DNA from: Candidatus Bathyarchaeota archaeon
GTDB lineage: Archaea; Thermoproteota; Bathyarchaeia; Bathyarchaeales; Bathyarchaeaceae
Direction of reading: 5' to 3'
DNA: 10,897 bases
Assembly: GCA_003662715.1 (NCBI GenBank)
Contig: QMYO01000030.1
Span: forward strand, 1 to 10,897
Shown here: one piece after another, positions 7,010-10,897 of the stretch
How the letters are laid out: each line of letters opens with the position of its first letter
Numbering within the stretch: position 1 is the stretch's first letter
Made by a program: the position numbers and the translations under genes
The notes under the pieces: model-generated
What the model was told of the DNA's origin: nothing
The model's input: the letters and a program-made list of their open reading frames with translations, nothing else
Database searches by the model: none

Positions 7010-7495
7010 ATGACGAATGAACTCTACAAAACGGCAAATGCCCGGACCAGTTTCATTTGTGAGAGCTTACTTGGATACACTGCGCAAGATGGCAAGCAGT
7101 ATGACAAGATAGCGCTGGTGTTGGTGTTGCGTGGGGCTGACAACAAAGCTCAGCAGACGGTGCGGTACTTCTTGGATGTACCAACGGCGAAAGTGTTGGC
7201 GCATGACTTGTTTGCCGGGGAGCTGCGTGATGAGTTCAAAGAATACAAGCAGCACAACGGCAAGCAGCGGGCGTTGAGTATCAAGCAACATGAGAACGTA
7301 TATCGGGTCTCAATTATGAATAGCAATGGCGGTGAGGATAAACATAGCTTGTACTTTGATATTACGGCATGGCAAGCACGGGAACTGGCGATAAGCGTGC
7401 TCGACCATATAAAGCATTACGAGCTTGCAAGGCTAATGGTGTTGCATCTCAACAAGGATGGTGACAATGGGCATACTCAGCGCACTCGAATTTGA
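7010..7495 (+). CDS. Unknown small protein with internal duplication, possible ssDNA-binding fold
   Basis: The 161-residue product is not recognised. Two halves look alike. Residues 32-68 and 97-134 each have a hydrophobic strand, a Gly/Asn-rich turn, a (Y)F-D-(V/I)-(P/T)-(T/A) strand, then a helix of the pattern xxAxxLAxxxL. A duplicated beta-sheet-plus-helix unit recalls PC4/Whirly-type single-stranded DNA binders, but this is inference from pattern only. The ATG at 7010 is chosen because GGGAG lies eight bases before it; an in-frame GTG at 6971 would lie inside an iteron and lacks a ribosome site. The gene starts about 20 bases after the last iteron and overlaps the next gene, so both are probably co-transcribed replication accessories. 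Confidence 0.75.
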   Translation: MTNELYKTANARTSFICESLLGYTAQDGKQYDKIALVLVLRGADNKAQQTVRYFLDVPTAKVLAHDLFAGELRDEFKEYKQHNGKQRALSIKQHENVYRVSIMNSNGGEDKHSLYFDITAWQARELAISVLDHIKHYELARLMVLHLNKDGDNGHTQRTRI

Positions 7496-7718
7496 CAAAA
7501 CCACTTGCGCACGATGCGGATGTTTGCTACACGAGCACTTCGGCGGCAAGCAGATGCGGGGCACACTGCGGGAATGGGATGGGGACGTTGTGTTTGCAAC
7601 GATGGTAGATATTCGATGCGCCAACTGTGGTGCGATGAATGAGATATTCTATCAAGCGGATATGCTCCCGCCGGCGGCACGAAAGAAAGGGCTGTTCGGT
7701 TGTGTGCCGGCAGTATAA
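7467..7718 (+). CDS. Small zinc-ribbon protein
   Basis: An 83-residue product with C14-x2-C17 (CARCGC) and C51-x2-C54 (CANCG), the two knuckles expected of a zinc ribbon, separated by a basic/beta segment. It may bind nucleic acid or a protein partner. The start at 7467 is preferred over the ATG at 7458 because AAGGA (7454-7458) lies eight bases before it. The gene overlaps the end of the upstream gene by 29 bases, which implies translational coupling. The C-terminus is short and ends GLFGCVPAV. No terminator with a T-run is visible after it. Family unknown. Confidence 0.75.
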   Translation: MGILSALEFDKTTCARCGCLLHEHFGGKQMRGTLREWDGDVVFATMVDIRCANCGAMNEIFYQADMLPPAARKKGLFGCVPAV

Positions 7719-7798
7719 TCCATCTTCGGCTATTAAAATACACACGGGAGGTAACATCTAATATAGGTAGTAATGGTTGTTGATTTACCCCCAGTACA

Positions 7799-7827
7799 TT
7801 GCTTTTTGTTCCATCTTGTGGTATGAT
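7799..7827 (+). promoter_or_regulatory. Possible sigma-70 promoter
   Basis: TTGCTT (7799-7804) and TATGAT (7822-7827) are 17 bases apart. It would transcribe the remnant region and the coiled-coil/HTH gene at 8076. The -35 match is only partial. Confidence 0.35.
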
Positions 7828-7879
7828 GAAATTTTATTGAATTCTAAATAAACTGCTTGCATGTTATTATTTCGTATTG

Positions 7880-8060
7880 GGACCAAGTGGCGAAATTCCC
7901 CAGCTGGATAAATTCATCAGCAAAATACCGGGAAGAATTGGAATCAGCTTCCCAAATTAGGAAGTTGGATAAATTCATTAGAGAGCAACTGGGGAATTTC
8001 CCCAGTTGGATAAACTCATCGGGAAAAATGACTCAAAATTTTTCACCGATATTGGGATGA
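7880..8060 (+). pseudogene. Decayed tandem fragments of a 'KYREELES..IPKLDKFIG' HTH protein
   Basis: Translating all three frames shows pieces of one repeated protein segment, none continuous. SGEIPQLDKFIS appears from about 7886 in one frame. KYREELESASQIRKLDKFIR runs from 7923 in another. TGEFPQLDKLIGKNDSK runs from about 7989 in a third. The DNA shows the same thing: three related copies of AATT..CCCAGTTGGATAAATTCATC, starting near 7893, 7955 and 7995. The second remnant at 9566-9861 carries the same segment next to a recognisable HTH. A continuous frame from 7857 would give 67 residues but joins these pieces out of phase, so I treat it as dead. From 7719 to 7880 I see only a possible promoter and a stray GGGAGGT. 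Confidence 0.6.
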
Positions 8061-8075
8061 AAGGAGCTTGAAACT

Positions 8076-8477
8076 TTGAAAAATCCAACCCCACTGAATG
8101 AAATAGCAAGAAAGGTTAGAGATTTAACAACAGAATATCGGGACTATGCGGAAATTCACTGTGATGGAACTGCAGCAGGCTGGCATCTCATGATTCTAAA
8201 AGAACTTCAAGAATTAAAATCAGAAATTGAATCTGTTCAGATACGGCTGGACGATGTCCAAAGACAACTGGGCGAATTAAATGAGAAACTAGACAGTATC
8301 AAGATTGAGAAAGATGGACAATCCTCAAAGACCGACCTTATGGAAGAAATTGAAATAAAATTTGGTGAAAGCATTGAAGAATTACTTGCAGAACATAAAG
8401 GGGAAAGTCTCCGTGAAATAGCAGATAAACTTGGTGTTTCAAAATCGACCATTTCAAACTGGCTAAGGAAAGAATAG
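8076..8477 (+). CDS. Coiled-coil protein with C-terminal helix-turn-helix
   Basis: The 133-residue product has a helical N-terminus, a long charged coiled coil (about 40-78, heptad-like Leu/Ile spacing as in LKELQELKSEIESVQIRL) and an acidic linker. It ends in a clear helix-turn-helix at 111-132 (SLREIADKLGVSKSTISNWL). It is likely a dimeric DNA-binding protein. It starts with TTG at 8076, supported by AAGGAG nine bases upstream and by the lack of a better start. The preceding remnant belongs to another HTH family whose recognition helix (GVSKNTVKKY) is similar in style. The next gene begins 15 bases downstream, so both may share a transcript. Target unknown. Confidence 0.75.
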   Translation: MKNPTPLNEIARKVRDLTTEYRDYAEIHCDGTAAGWHLMILKELQELKSEIESVQIRLDDVQRQLGELNEKLDSIKIEKDGQSSKTDLMEEIEIKFGESIEELLAEHKGESLREIADKLGVSKSTISNWLRKE

Positions 8478-8492
8478 AAAGGTAGAAATCAG

Positions 8493-8879
8493 ATGAGCTT
8501 GAAAACAGCTACAATGATTGTAATAGTTTGTATTATACTTTGTATTATACTAAGCTTTGTAATTAATTTTTTACCTTTGGATTCTACTCTTCAGTTGGAT
8601 TCTACTCTTCAGTTTTTACGTTGGTATGCTATTATTGAGGCTATTAAGAACTATTTGTTTTACTATAGTTTTGCGTTTTTAGCAATATTAGAACCACAGA
8701 GGGCTCAGAGGGAACACAGAGAGCAGAGAGAAATTCCAGAACGAATATCTGAGAGAATGGGATTTTTCACAAGTCCGCGCCACGAGCGAACTTGTGAAAA
8801 ATATAATTGCTCAAATTTTTCTTCGCGCCATCTTTGTGTTCTTTGTGTCTTCGTGGTTCAGATTTTCGCAAAAGTATAG
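8493..8879 (+). CDS. Small membrane protein whose 3' end is replaced by a palindromic repeat
   Basis: Residues 7-28 form one transmembrane helix and about 46-66 a second. From residue 67 the reading frame enters the palindromic element at 8691, giving the low-complexity EPQRAQREHREQRE and, later, HLCVLCVFVVQIF, a typical accidental translation of this repeat. The original C-terminus has therefore probably been lost or the gene extended. Two exact tandem duplications lie in its 5' half (12 bp at 8527-8550, 18 bp at 8577-8612), both in frame. AAAGG about eight bases before the ATG supports the start. I do not recognise the family. The first 66 residues are probably genuine; the rest may not be functional. 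Confidence 0.55.
   Translation: MSLKTATMIVIVCIILCIILSFVINFLPLDSTLQLDSTLQFLRWYAIIEAIKNYLFYYSFAFLAILEPQRAQREHREQREIPERISERMGFFTSPRHERTCEKYNCSNFSSRHLCVLCVFVVQIFAKV
8527..8550 (+). repeat. Tandem duplication, 2 x 12 bp
   Basis: TTTGTATTATAC occurs twice back to back (8527-8538, 8539-8550). It is in frame within the membrane protein and doubles the CIIL part of the first transmembrane helix. Confidence 0.85.
8577..8612 (+). repeat. Tandem duplication, 2 x 18 bp
   Basis: TTGGATTCTACTCTTCAG occurs twice back to back (8577-8594, 8595-8612). It is in frame and yields LDSTLQ twice in the loop after the first transmembrane helix. Confidence 0.9.
8691..8859. mobile_element. Dispersed palindromic (MITE-like) repeat inserted in the membrane protein gene
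   Basis: The ends are GAACCAC (8691-8697) and GTGGTTC (8853-8859). Inside them the arms continue as an imperfect inverted repeat: CACAGAGGGCTCAGAGG-type on the left, CTTTGTGTTCTTTGTGTC-type on the right. The centre holds a perfect 13-bp hairpin. Repeats of this ACCACAGAG / TCTTCGTGGTT type are known as dispersed, non-coding elements in many environmental bacteria. No transposase is encoded and no clear target duplication is visible. Confidence 0.65.
8762..8802. repeat. Central 13-bp perfect hairpin of the palindromic repeat
   Basis: ATTTTTCACAAGT (8762-8774) and ACTTGTGAAAAAT (8790-8802) are perfect inverted copies around a 15-base GC-rich loop. It forms the core of the larger palindromic element. 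Confidence 0.8.
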
Positions 8880-8953
8880 TGTTTTATATTTCACTTCTTA
8901 TCTTCTTTTGTGTTCTTTATTTAAAACAGAAGAAAAAATAGGAGAATCTGTCT

Positions 8954-9229
8954 ATGTCAGAAGAACTAAATGATGTTTTGGAAATTAAAACTGAGGAAGA
9001 GCAGGAAATAACTGGTAAAGGTGTGCTGATATTCTTCTCTATTATTTTCCTAATAGTATCAGTAATATTTGCTTTTGTAGGGGTTTGTAGAATGTATACC
9101 TATGGGCACATAGTAAGAGGAGACGCTTATAACTATATTATAATAGCAAACAGAGGCATAGCTTGGATTTGTGTTGGAATTATTTCAGCAATAATTGGTT
9201 GCACGTTAGCTATTCTATCAAAAGAATAA
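8954..9229 (+). CDS. Small two-helix membrane protein
   Basis: The 91-residue product has an acidic N-terminal tail (about 1-20) and a transmembrane helix at 24-44. A loop with Tyr and Arg follows, then a second helix at about 68-87 ending near the C-terminus. Both ends would lie on the same side, probably the cytoplasm. AGGAG before the ATG supports the start. It is followed by a tiny lipoprotein gene and another small membrane protein gene, all with good ribosome sites, which suggests an operon of membrane peptides. A holin-like or toxin-like role is possible from size and context, but nothing in the sequence proves it. Family not recognised. Confidence 0.7.
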   Translation: MSEELNDVLEIKTEEEQEITGKGVLIFFSIIFLIVSVIFAFVGVCRMYTYGHIVRGDAYNYIIIANRGIAWICVGIISAIIGCTLAILSKE

Positions 9230-9249
9230 TTATAATTAGGAGACTTATC

Positions 9250-9351
9250 ATGAGAAAGCAATACAGAGTTTTGATATGCATTACAATCATCCTTCTGTTT
9301 CTTTCAAGTTGTGGGAAACGTCAGTATAAAGAATATCAGTTTTGGGATTAG
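9250..9351 (+). CDS. Tiny lipoprotein, 33 residues
   Basis: The product starts MRKQYR, followed by a hydrophobic core and the lipobox L18-S19-S20-C21. After signal peptidase II cleavage only 13 residues would remain (CGKRQYKEYQFWD). AGGAGA six bases before the ATG supports this start over an in-frame ATG at 9163 that would overlap the upstream gene. Such short lipopeptides include colicin lysis proteins, Rz1-like spanins and pheromone precursors. It could equally be the broken stub of a longer lipoprotein. It stands between two small membrane protein genes. Confidence 0.55.
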   Translation: MRKQYRVLICITIILLFLSSCGKRQYKEYQFWD

Positions 9352-9379
9352 ATAATTTAAAGGAGGAGGCAATTGGAAA

Positions 9380-9565
9380 ATGAGACGGAATTACATTAAT
9401 TTAATTTACAACTGGAATGACAGAAGATTTTTAAAGAGAGACAAGCATAAAGCGCTGAAGTTGTTCCTGTATATCTTAAGTGCATTACTTTCAGCTAGTG
9501 GCATAGGGGCTATCATAGGGTTACCATTGTTCTTGATTACTGCGATTTGGGACATATCGGATTAG
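9380..9565 (+). CDS. Small membrane protein, 61 residues
   Basis: A basic N-terminus (RRNYINLIYNWNDRRFLKRDKHK) precedes one long or two closely packed hydrophobic helices at about 27-57 (LFLYILSALLSAS and IGAIIGLPLFLITAIW), ending DISD. Purine-rich AGGAGGAGG lies 10-13 bases before the ATG. The cationic N-terminus and Gly-rich hydrophobic hairpin resemble small toxins or holins in general form only. The stop codon is the exact point where the HTH remnant begins in the same frame, so this gene may be an upstream segment joined to that remnant, or its natural end may have been cut by the rearrangement. Confidence 0.6.
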   Translation: MRRNYINLIYNWNDRRFLKRDKHKALKLFLYILSALLSASGIGAIIGLPLFLITAIWDISD

Positions 9566-9861
9566 AAAACAGTTAGAAAATACCGTCAGGAATTAGAAAG
9601 CAATTCGGAAATTCCGAAATGCTCAACTTTTATTACAAAAGATGGCAGAAAATACCCTCGCGGAAAGAAACAACCCTCTTGGCGGGATGATGCAAGCCCG
9701 TTGCTCTCCCTGAATGAGCGGATAACTGGATTGCGGAAGATATGGGGGTTAGCAAAAACACTGTAAAGAAATACCGGGAAGAATTAGAATCAACTTCGCA
9801 AATTCCGAAGTTGAATAAATTCATCGGGACGGATAGGAAAGAAATATCTGCGCAGGAATAA
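9566..9861 (+). pseudogene. Frameshifted remnant of a repeated HTH protein
   Basis: Immediately after the stop at 9563-9565 the same frame reads TVRKYRQELESNSEIPK, then KDGRKYPRGKKQPSW and LLSLNER. At 9720-9721 the frame shifts, as if one base were lost, and continues as DNWIAEDMGVSKNTVKKY, REELESTSQIPKLNKFIG and TDRKEISAQE to TAA at 9859-9861. The second part has a clear helix-turn-helix (WIAEDMGVSKNTVKKYREEL) followed by the linker also found at 7880-8060. The HTH-linker-'DGKKYPRG' order is common in ParB-like or replication-associated regulators of mobile elements. It lacks the 5' end and is interrupted, so it is dead. From 9862 to 10010 I see no gene. Confidence 0.65.
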
Positions 9862-9920
9862 GATAGACATTCCGATAGCTGTTTGATAGCCAAAATCAAA
9901 TCTGCTGCGGGAATTTTTTG

Positions 9921-9950
9921 AGAGGTAAGCACCGTCCCCTTTCCCTATTT
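9921..9950 (-). repeat. Possible REP-type remnant (GGGGACGGTGCTTACCTCT)
   Basis: On the minus strand GGGGACGGTGCTTACC resembles the GGGGACGGTG repeats often linked with REP-associated tyrosine transposases and translated as KGDGAYL in gene tails. Only one copy is visible here, so this rests on recall of the motif. Confidence 0.3.
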
Positions 9951-10010
9951 CCATTCAAATCGTCCATACCCTCCTATAGATTTTCATTAGAAAAAATTTT
10001 ATTTTTGTGC

Positions 10011-10053
10011 ATTTTTCCCTTGACATTTACCACAGAATGTTGTATAATATATA
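10011..10053 (+). repeat. First copy of a duplicated promoter/operator block
   Basis: Bases 10011-10053 match 10236-10278 at 41 of 43 positions (mismatches at 10029 and 10030). The block covers -35, spacer and -10 in both copies, offset by 225 bases, so a promoter with its operator has been copied to both sides of the RHH gene. Confidence 0.9.
10020..10048 (+). promoter_or_regulatory. Perfect sigma-70 promoter for the RHH gene
   Basis: TTGACA (10020-10025) and TATAAT (10043-10048) are both consensus and 17 bases apart. Transcription should start near 10055, about 11 bases before the RHH start codon, leaving a very short leader with no good ribosome site. An unrepressed promoter of this quality would be very strong, which implies tight repression. 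Confidence 0.9.
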
Positions 10054-10065
10054 TGGTGATAGAAA

Positions 10066-10236
10066 ATGAAACAACACAAAGGTAGAAATCTAAGACGGGT
10101 AAATTTGACAATACCTGATGATATTTTCAAATGGTTGAAGATACAAGCTGCGAAAGCGGATATGAGTATTAGCTTGTATTTGACAAGGATGTTAGAAAAA
10201 GAGAAGAATTTTATCGAATTATCTGAAAAAAGTTAA
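10066..10236 (+). CDS. Ribbon-helix-helix repressor, 56 residues
   Basis: The product fits the MetJ/Arc/CopG fold: a basic N-terminus, a DNA-contacting strand RRVNLTIP (10-17), helix A DDIFKWLKIQAAKAD (18-32), the turn MSIS and helix B SLYLTRMLEKEK (36-47). Such proteins bind the operator as dimers. It is short, like plasmid copy-control CopG proteins. The ATG at 10066 is preceded by purines (GATAGAAA) but no clear Shine-Dalgarno, and the transcript leader would be very short. Nearly identical consensus promoters flank it, so it most likely represses both itself and the downstream leader/SWIM gene. No toxin gene adjoins it, so an antitoxin role is less likely. Confidence 0.8.
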   Translation: MKQHKGRNLRRVNLTIPDDIFKWLKIQAAKADMSISLYLTRMLEKEKNFIELSEKS

Positions 10237-10278
10237 TTTTTCCCTTGACATTTTGCACAGAATGTTGTATAATATATA
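10236..10278 (+). repeat. Second copy of the duplicated promoter/operator block
   Basis: Nearly identical to 10011-10053 (41 of 43 bases), with the same spacing of -35 and -10. It begins within the TAA of the RHH gene. Confidence 0.9.
10245..10273 (+). promoter_or_regulatory. Perfect sigma-70 promoter for the leader and SWIM gene
   Basis: TTGACA (10245-10250) and TATAAT (10268-10273) are consensus with a 17-base spacer. The start site should be near 10280, about 118 bases before the SWIM start codon. That leaves a leader containing the two hairpins described below. Confidence 0.9.
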
Positions 10279-10279
10279 G

Positions 10280-10368
10280 TGTAAGATAAAAGACAGCTAA
10301 CAAGCTGTGGTAATTGAAAAAGCCGTCAACCCTGACGGCAATCATGGAATTGACGGCTTTTTCGATTG
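10280..10368 (+). ncRNA. Structured leader or small RNA with terminator and competing hairpin
   Basis: From the predicted start, ACAGCT (10293-10298) pairs with AGCTGT (10303-10308) around AACA. Segment A (GCCGTCA, 10322-10328) can pair with B (TGACGGC, 10333-10339, four-base loop) or with C (TTGACGGC, 10350-10357) to make the terminator. A-B and A-C exclude each other, the usual layout of an attenuator. If the terminator always forms, the product is a small RNA of about 83 bases. No leader peptide or known riboswitch fold is recognised. Confidence 0.6.
10317..10362 (+). terminator. Strong hairpin terminator, 13-bp perfect stem
   Basis: AAAAAGCCGTCAA (10317-10329) and TTGACGGCTTTTT (10350-10362) pair perfectly. 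With two wobbles the stem extends to 10311/10368, 19 pairs. The five-T run makes it a terminator rightward, and the matching A-run makes it one leftward. It stands before the SWIM gene start, so it would have to be bypassed to express that gene from either upstream promoter. Confidence 0.85.
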
Positions 10369-10397
10369 CAAAAAACTAACATTAAAGGGGTTTAGAT

Positions 10398-10897
10398 ATG
10401 AAGTTAGCATTTTCACAATCGGATATTATAACGACTGCTAAAAGTCTTGGATTACCAACCGATGGTTTTATCCAGAGACGTATAGCACGTGCATTAGACT
10501 TAGTGCAATCCAACAAGGTAGATAAAATTGACGATGAAATTTTCCGTGTTCATTCGCAGTATGAACCGAATAAGCATTACATCGTCAACGTCAATCATGG
10601 GCATCCATCATGTGATTGTCCTGATGGTAAGCGGACTATCTGGTGTAAGCATCAGATAGCAGCTCGGTTGTTTGCACAAAAGCAACCACGTTTCAAGATA
10701 TGTGATGATACCGAAAATAGCTATCTTGGACGTGGACGTTGGATTGTTTACGACTATGCTTTCCGCAAGGGATACGTAATATGCCGTAATAGCAAGGGTG
10801 AGTTGGAGTGTCCATGCTTCAAGGAAAATTGCATTCACCGAAAGATAGTCAATGACTGGATAGCTAACAACGGTAAGCGAATAGTCAATGAGTGTGG
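10398..10897 (+). CDS. Double SWIM zinc finger protein, 3' end outside window
   Basis: At least 166 residues; the frame is open to the right edge. Residues 25-66 are a helix plus beta-hairpin leading into SWIM finger one: C72-x-C74-x8-C83-x-H85 (SCDCPD...WCKH). A second beta unit (RWIVYDYAF, VICRNSKG) leads to finger two: C138-x-C140-x4-C145-x-H147 (CPCFKENCIH). SWIM fingers bind DNA or proteins and occur in transposases, bacterial SWI/SNF helicases and Shu2-type recombination proteins; two in tandem in a small protein is uncommon. AAAGGGG seven bases before the ATG supports the start. It lies behind the RHH-flanked promoter and attenuator-like leader, so it is probably a tightly dosed element protein, perhaps in replication or recombination. 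I do not know the family. Confidence 0.85.
   Translation, partial: MKLAFSQSDIITTAKSLGLPTDGFIQRRIARALDLVQSNKVDKIDDEIFRVHSQYEPNKHYIVNVNHGHPSCDCPDGKRTIWCKHQIAARLFAQKQPRFKICDDTENSYLGRGRWIVYDYAFRKGYVICRNSKGELECPCFKENCIHRKIVNDWIANNGKRIVNEC

Noticed and set aside
7773..7826. 17-codon open frame after GGGAGGT at 7746-7752
   Set aside because: The ribosome site is about 20 bases from the ATG and the product has no features.
7857..8060. 67-residue open frame as a gene
   Set aside because: It joins fragments of a repeated segment in the wrong phase (FPSWINSS is an out-of-frame reading of FPQLDKFI), and no ribosome site precedes it.
9633..9932. 99-residue minus-strand open frame
   Set aside because: It lies opposite the HTH remnant, whose plus-strand translation is clearly protein-like; the minus product shows no features.
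10066..10897. Toxin-antitoxin pair (RHH antitoxin plus downstream toxin)
   Set aside because: The downstream product is a double-SWIM zinc finger protein separated by a promoter and terminator, unlike a toxin in an overlapping operon.

Overview
This window looks like part of a bacterial mobile replicon (plasmid, phage-plasmid or integrative element). Strong Shine-Dalgarno sites, two perfect sigma-70 consensus promoters and lipoprotein signal peptides show a bacterial host. The DNA is moderately AT-rich by eye. I cannot name the lineage. A dispersed palindrome of the ACCACAGAG / GTGTCTTCGTGGTT type, known from many environmental bacteria, suggests a repeat-rich genome.

Layout. 1-990: the 3' part of an unrecognised gene with an internal duplication and a CxxC/CxxC pair, closed by a strong hairpin terminator. 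988-1647 (minus strand, the only leftward gene): a lipoprotein. 1770-3599: a tyrosine recombinase made of the catalytic domain only, a protein with a C-terminal zinc finger, and a MerR/excisionase-like small protein. 3600-3829: a structured leader. 3830-6631: a large primase-helicase (CHC2-like zinc finger, Toprim, DUF3631-like P-loop ATPase, C-terminal region). 6677-6990: a cluster of ten exact TGACGTG[G/C] sites around an AT-rich core, which I read as the replication origin. 7010-7718: two overlapping small genes, one with an internal duplication and one a zinc ribbon.

7719-9950 is a decayed accessory stretch. It holds out-of-frame fragments of a repeated 'KYREELES..IPKLDKFIG' protein, a coiled-coil/HTH gene, three small membrane proteins, a 33-residue lipoprotein, a palindromic repeat inserted in one small gene, and a second frameshifted HTH remnant.

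10011-10897 is a compact control module. It has a 56-residue ribbon-helix-helix protein between two nearly identical consensus promoters. A leader with a strong terminator and a competing smaller hairpin follows, and then a double-SWIM zinc finger gene that leaves the window.

Proposed logic (inference): the primase-helicase replicates the element from the TGACGTG iteron cluster, in the manner of satellite phage P4 alpha protein and its origin. The overlapping small genes may assist on single-stranded DNA. The recombinase and MerR-like protein serve integration and excision. The RHH protein represses its own promoter and the duplicate that drives the leader and SWIM gene. The most notable signals are the iteron origin and the duplicated-promoter/RHH/attenuator module.
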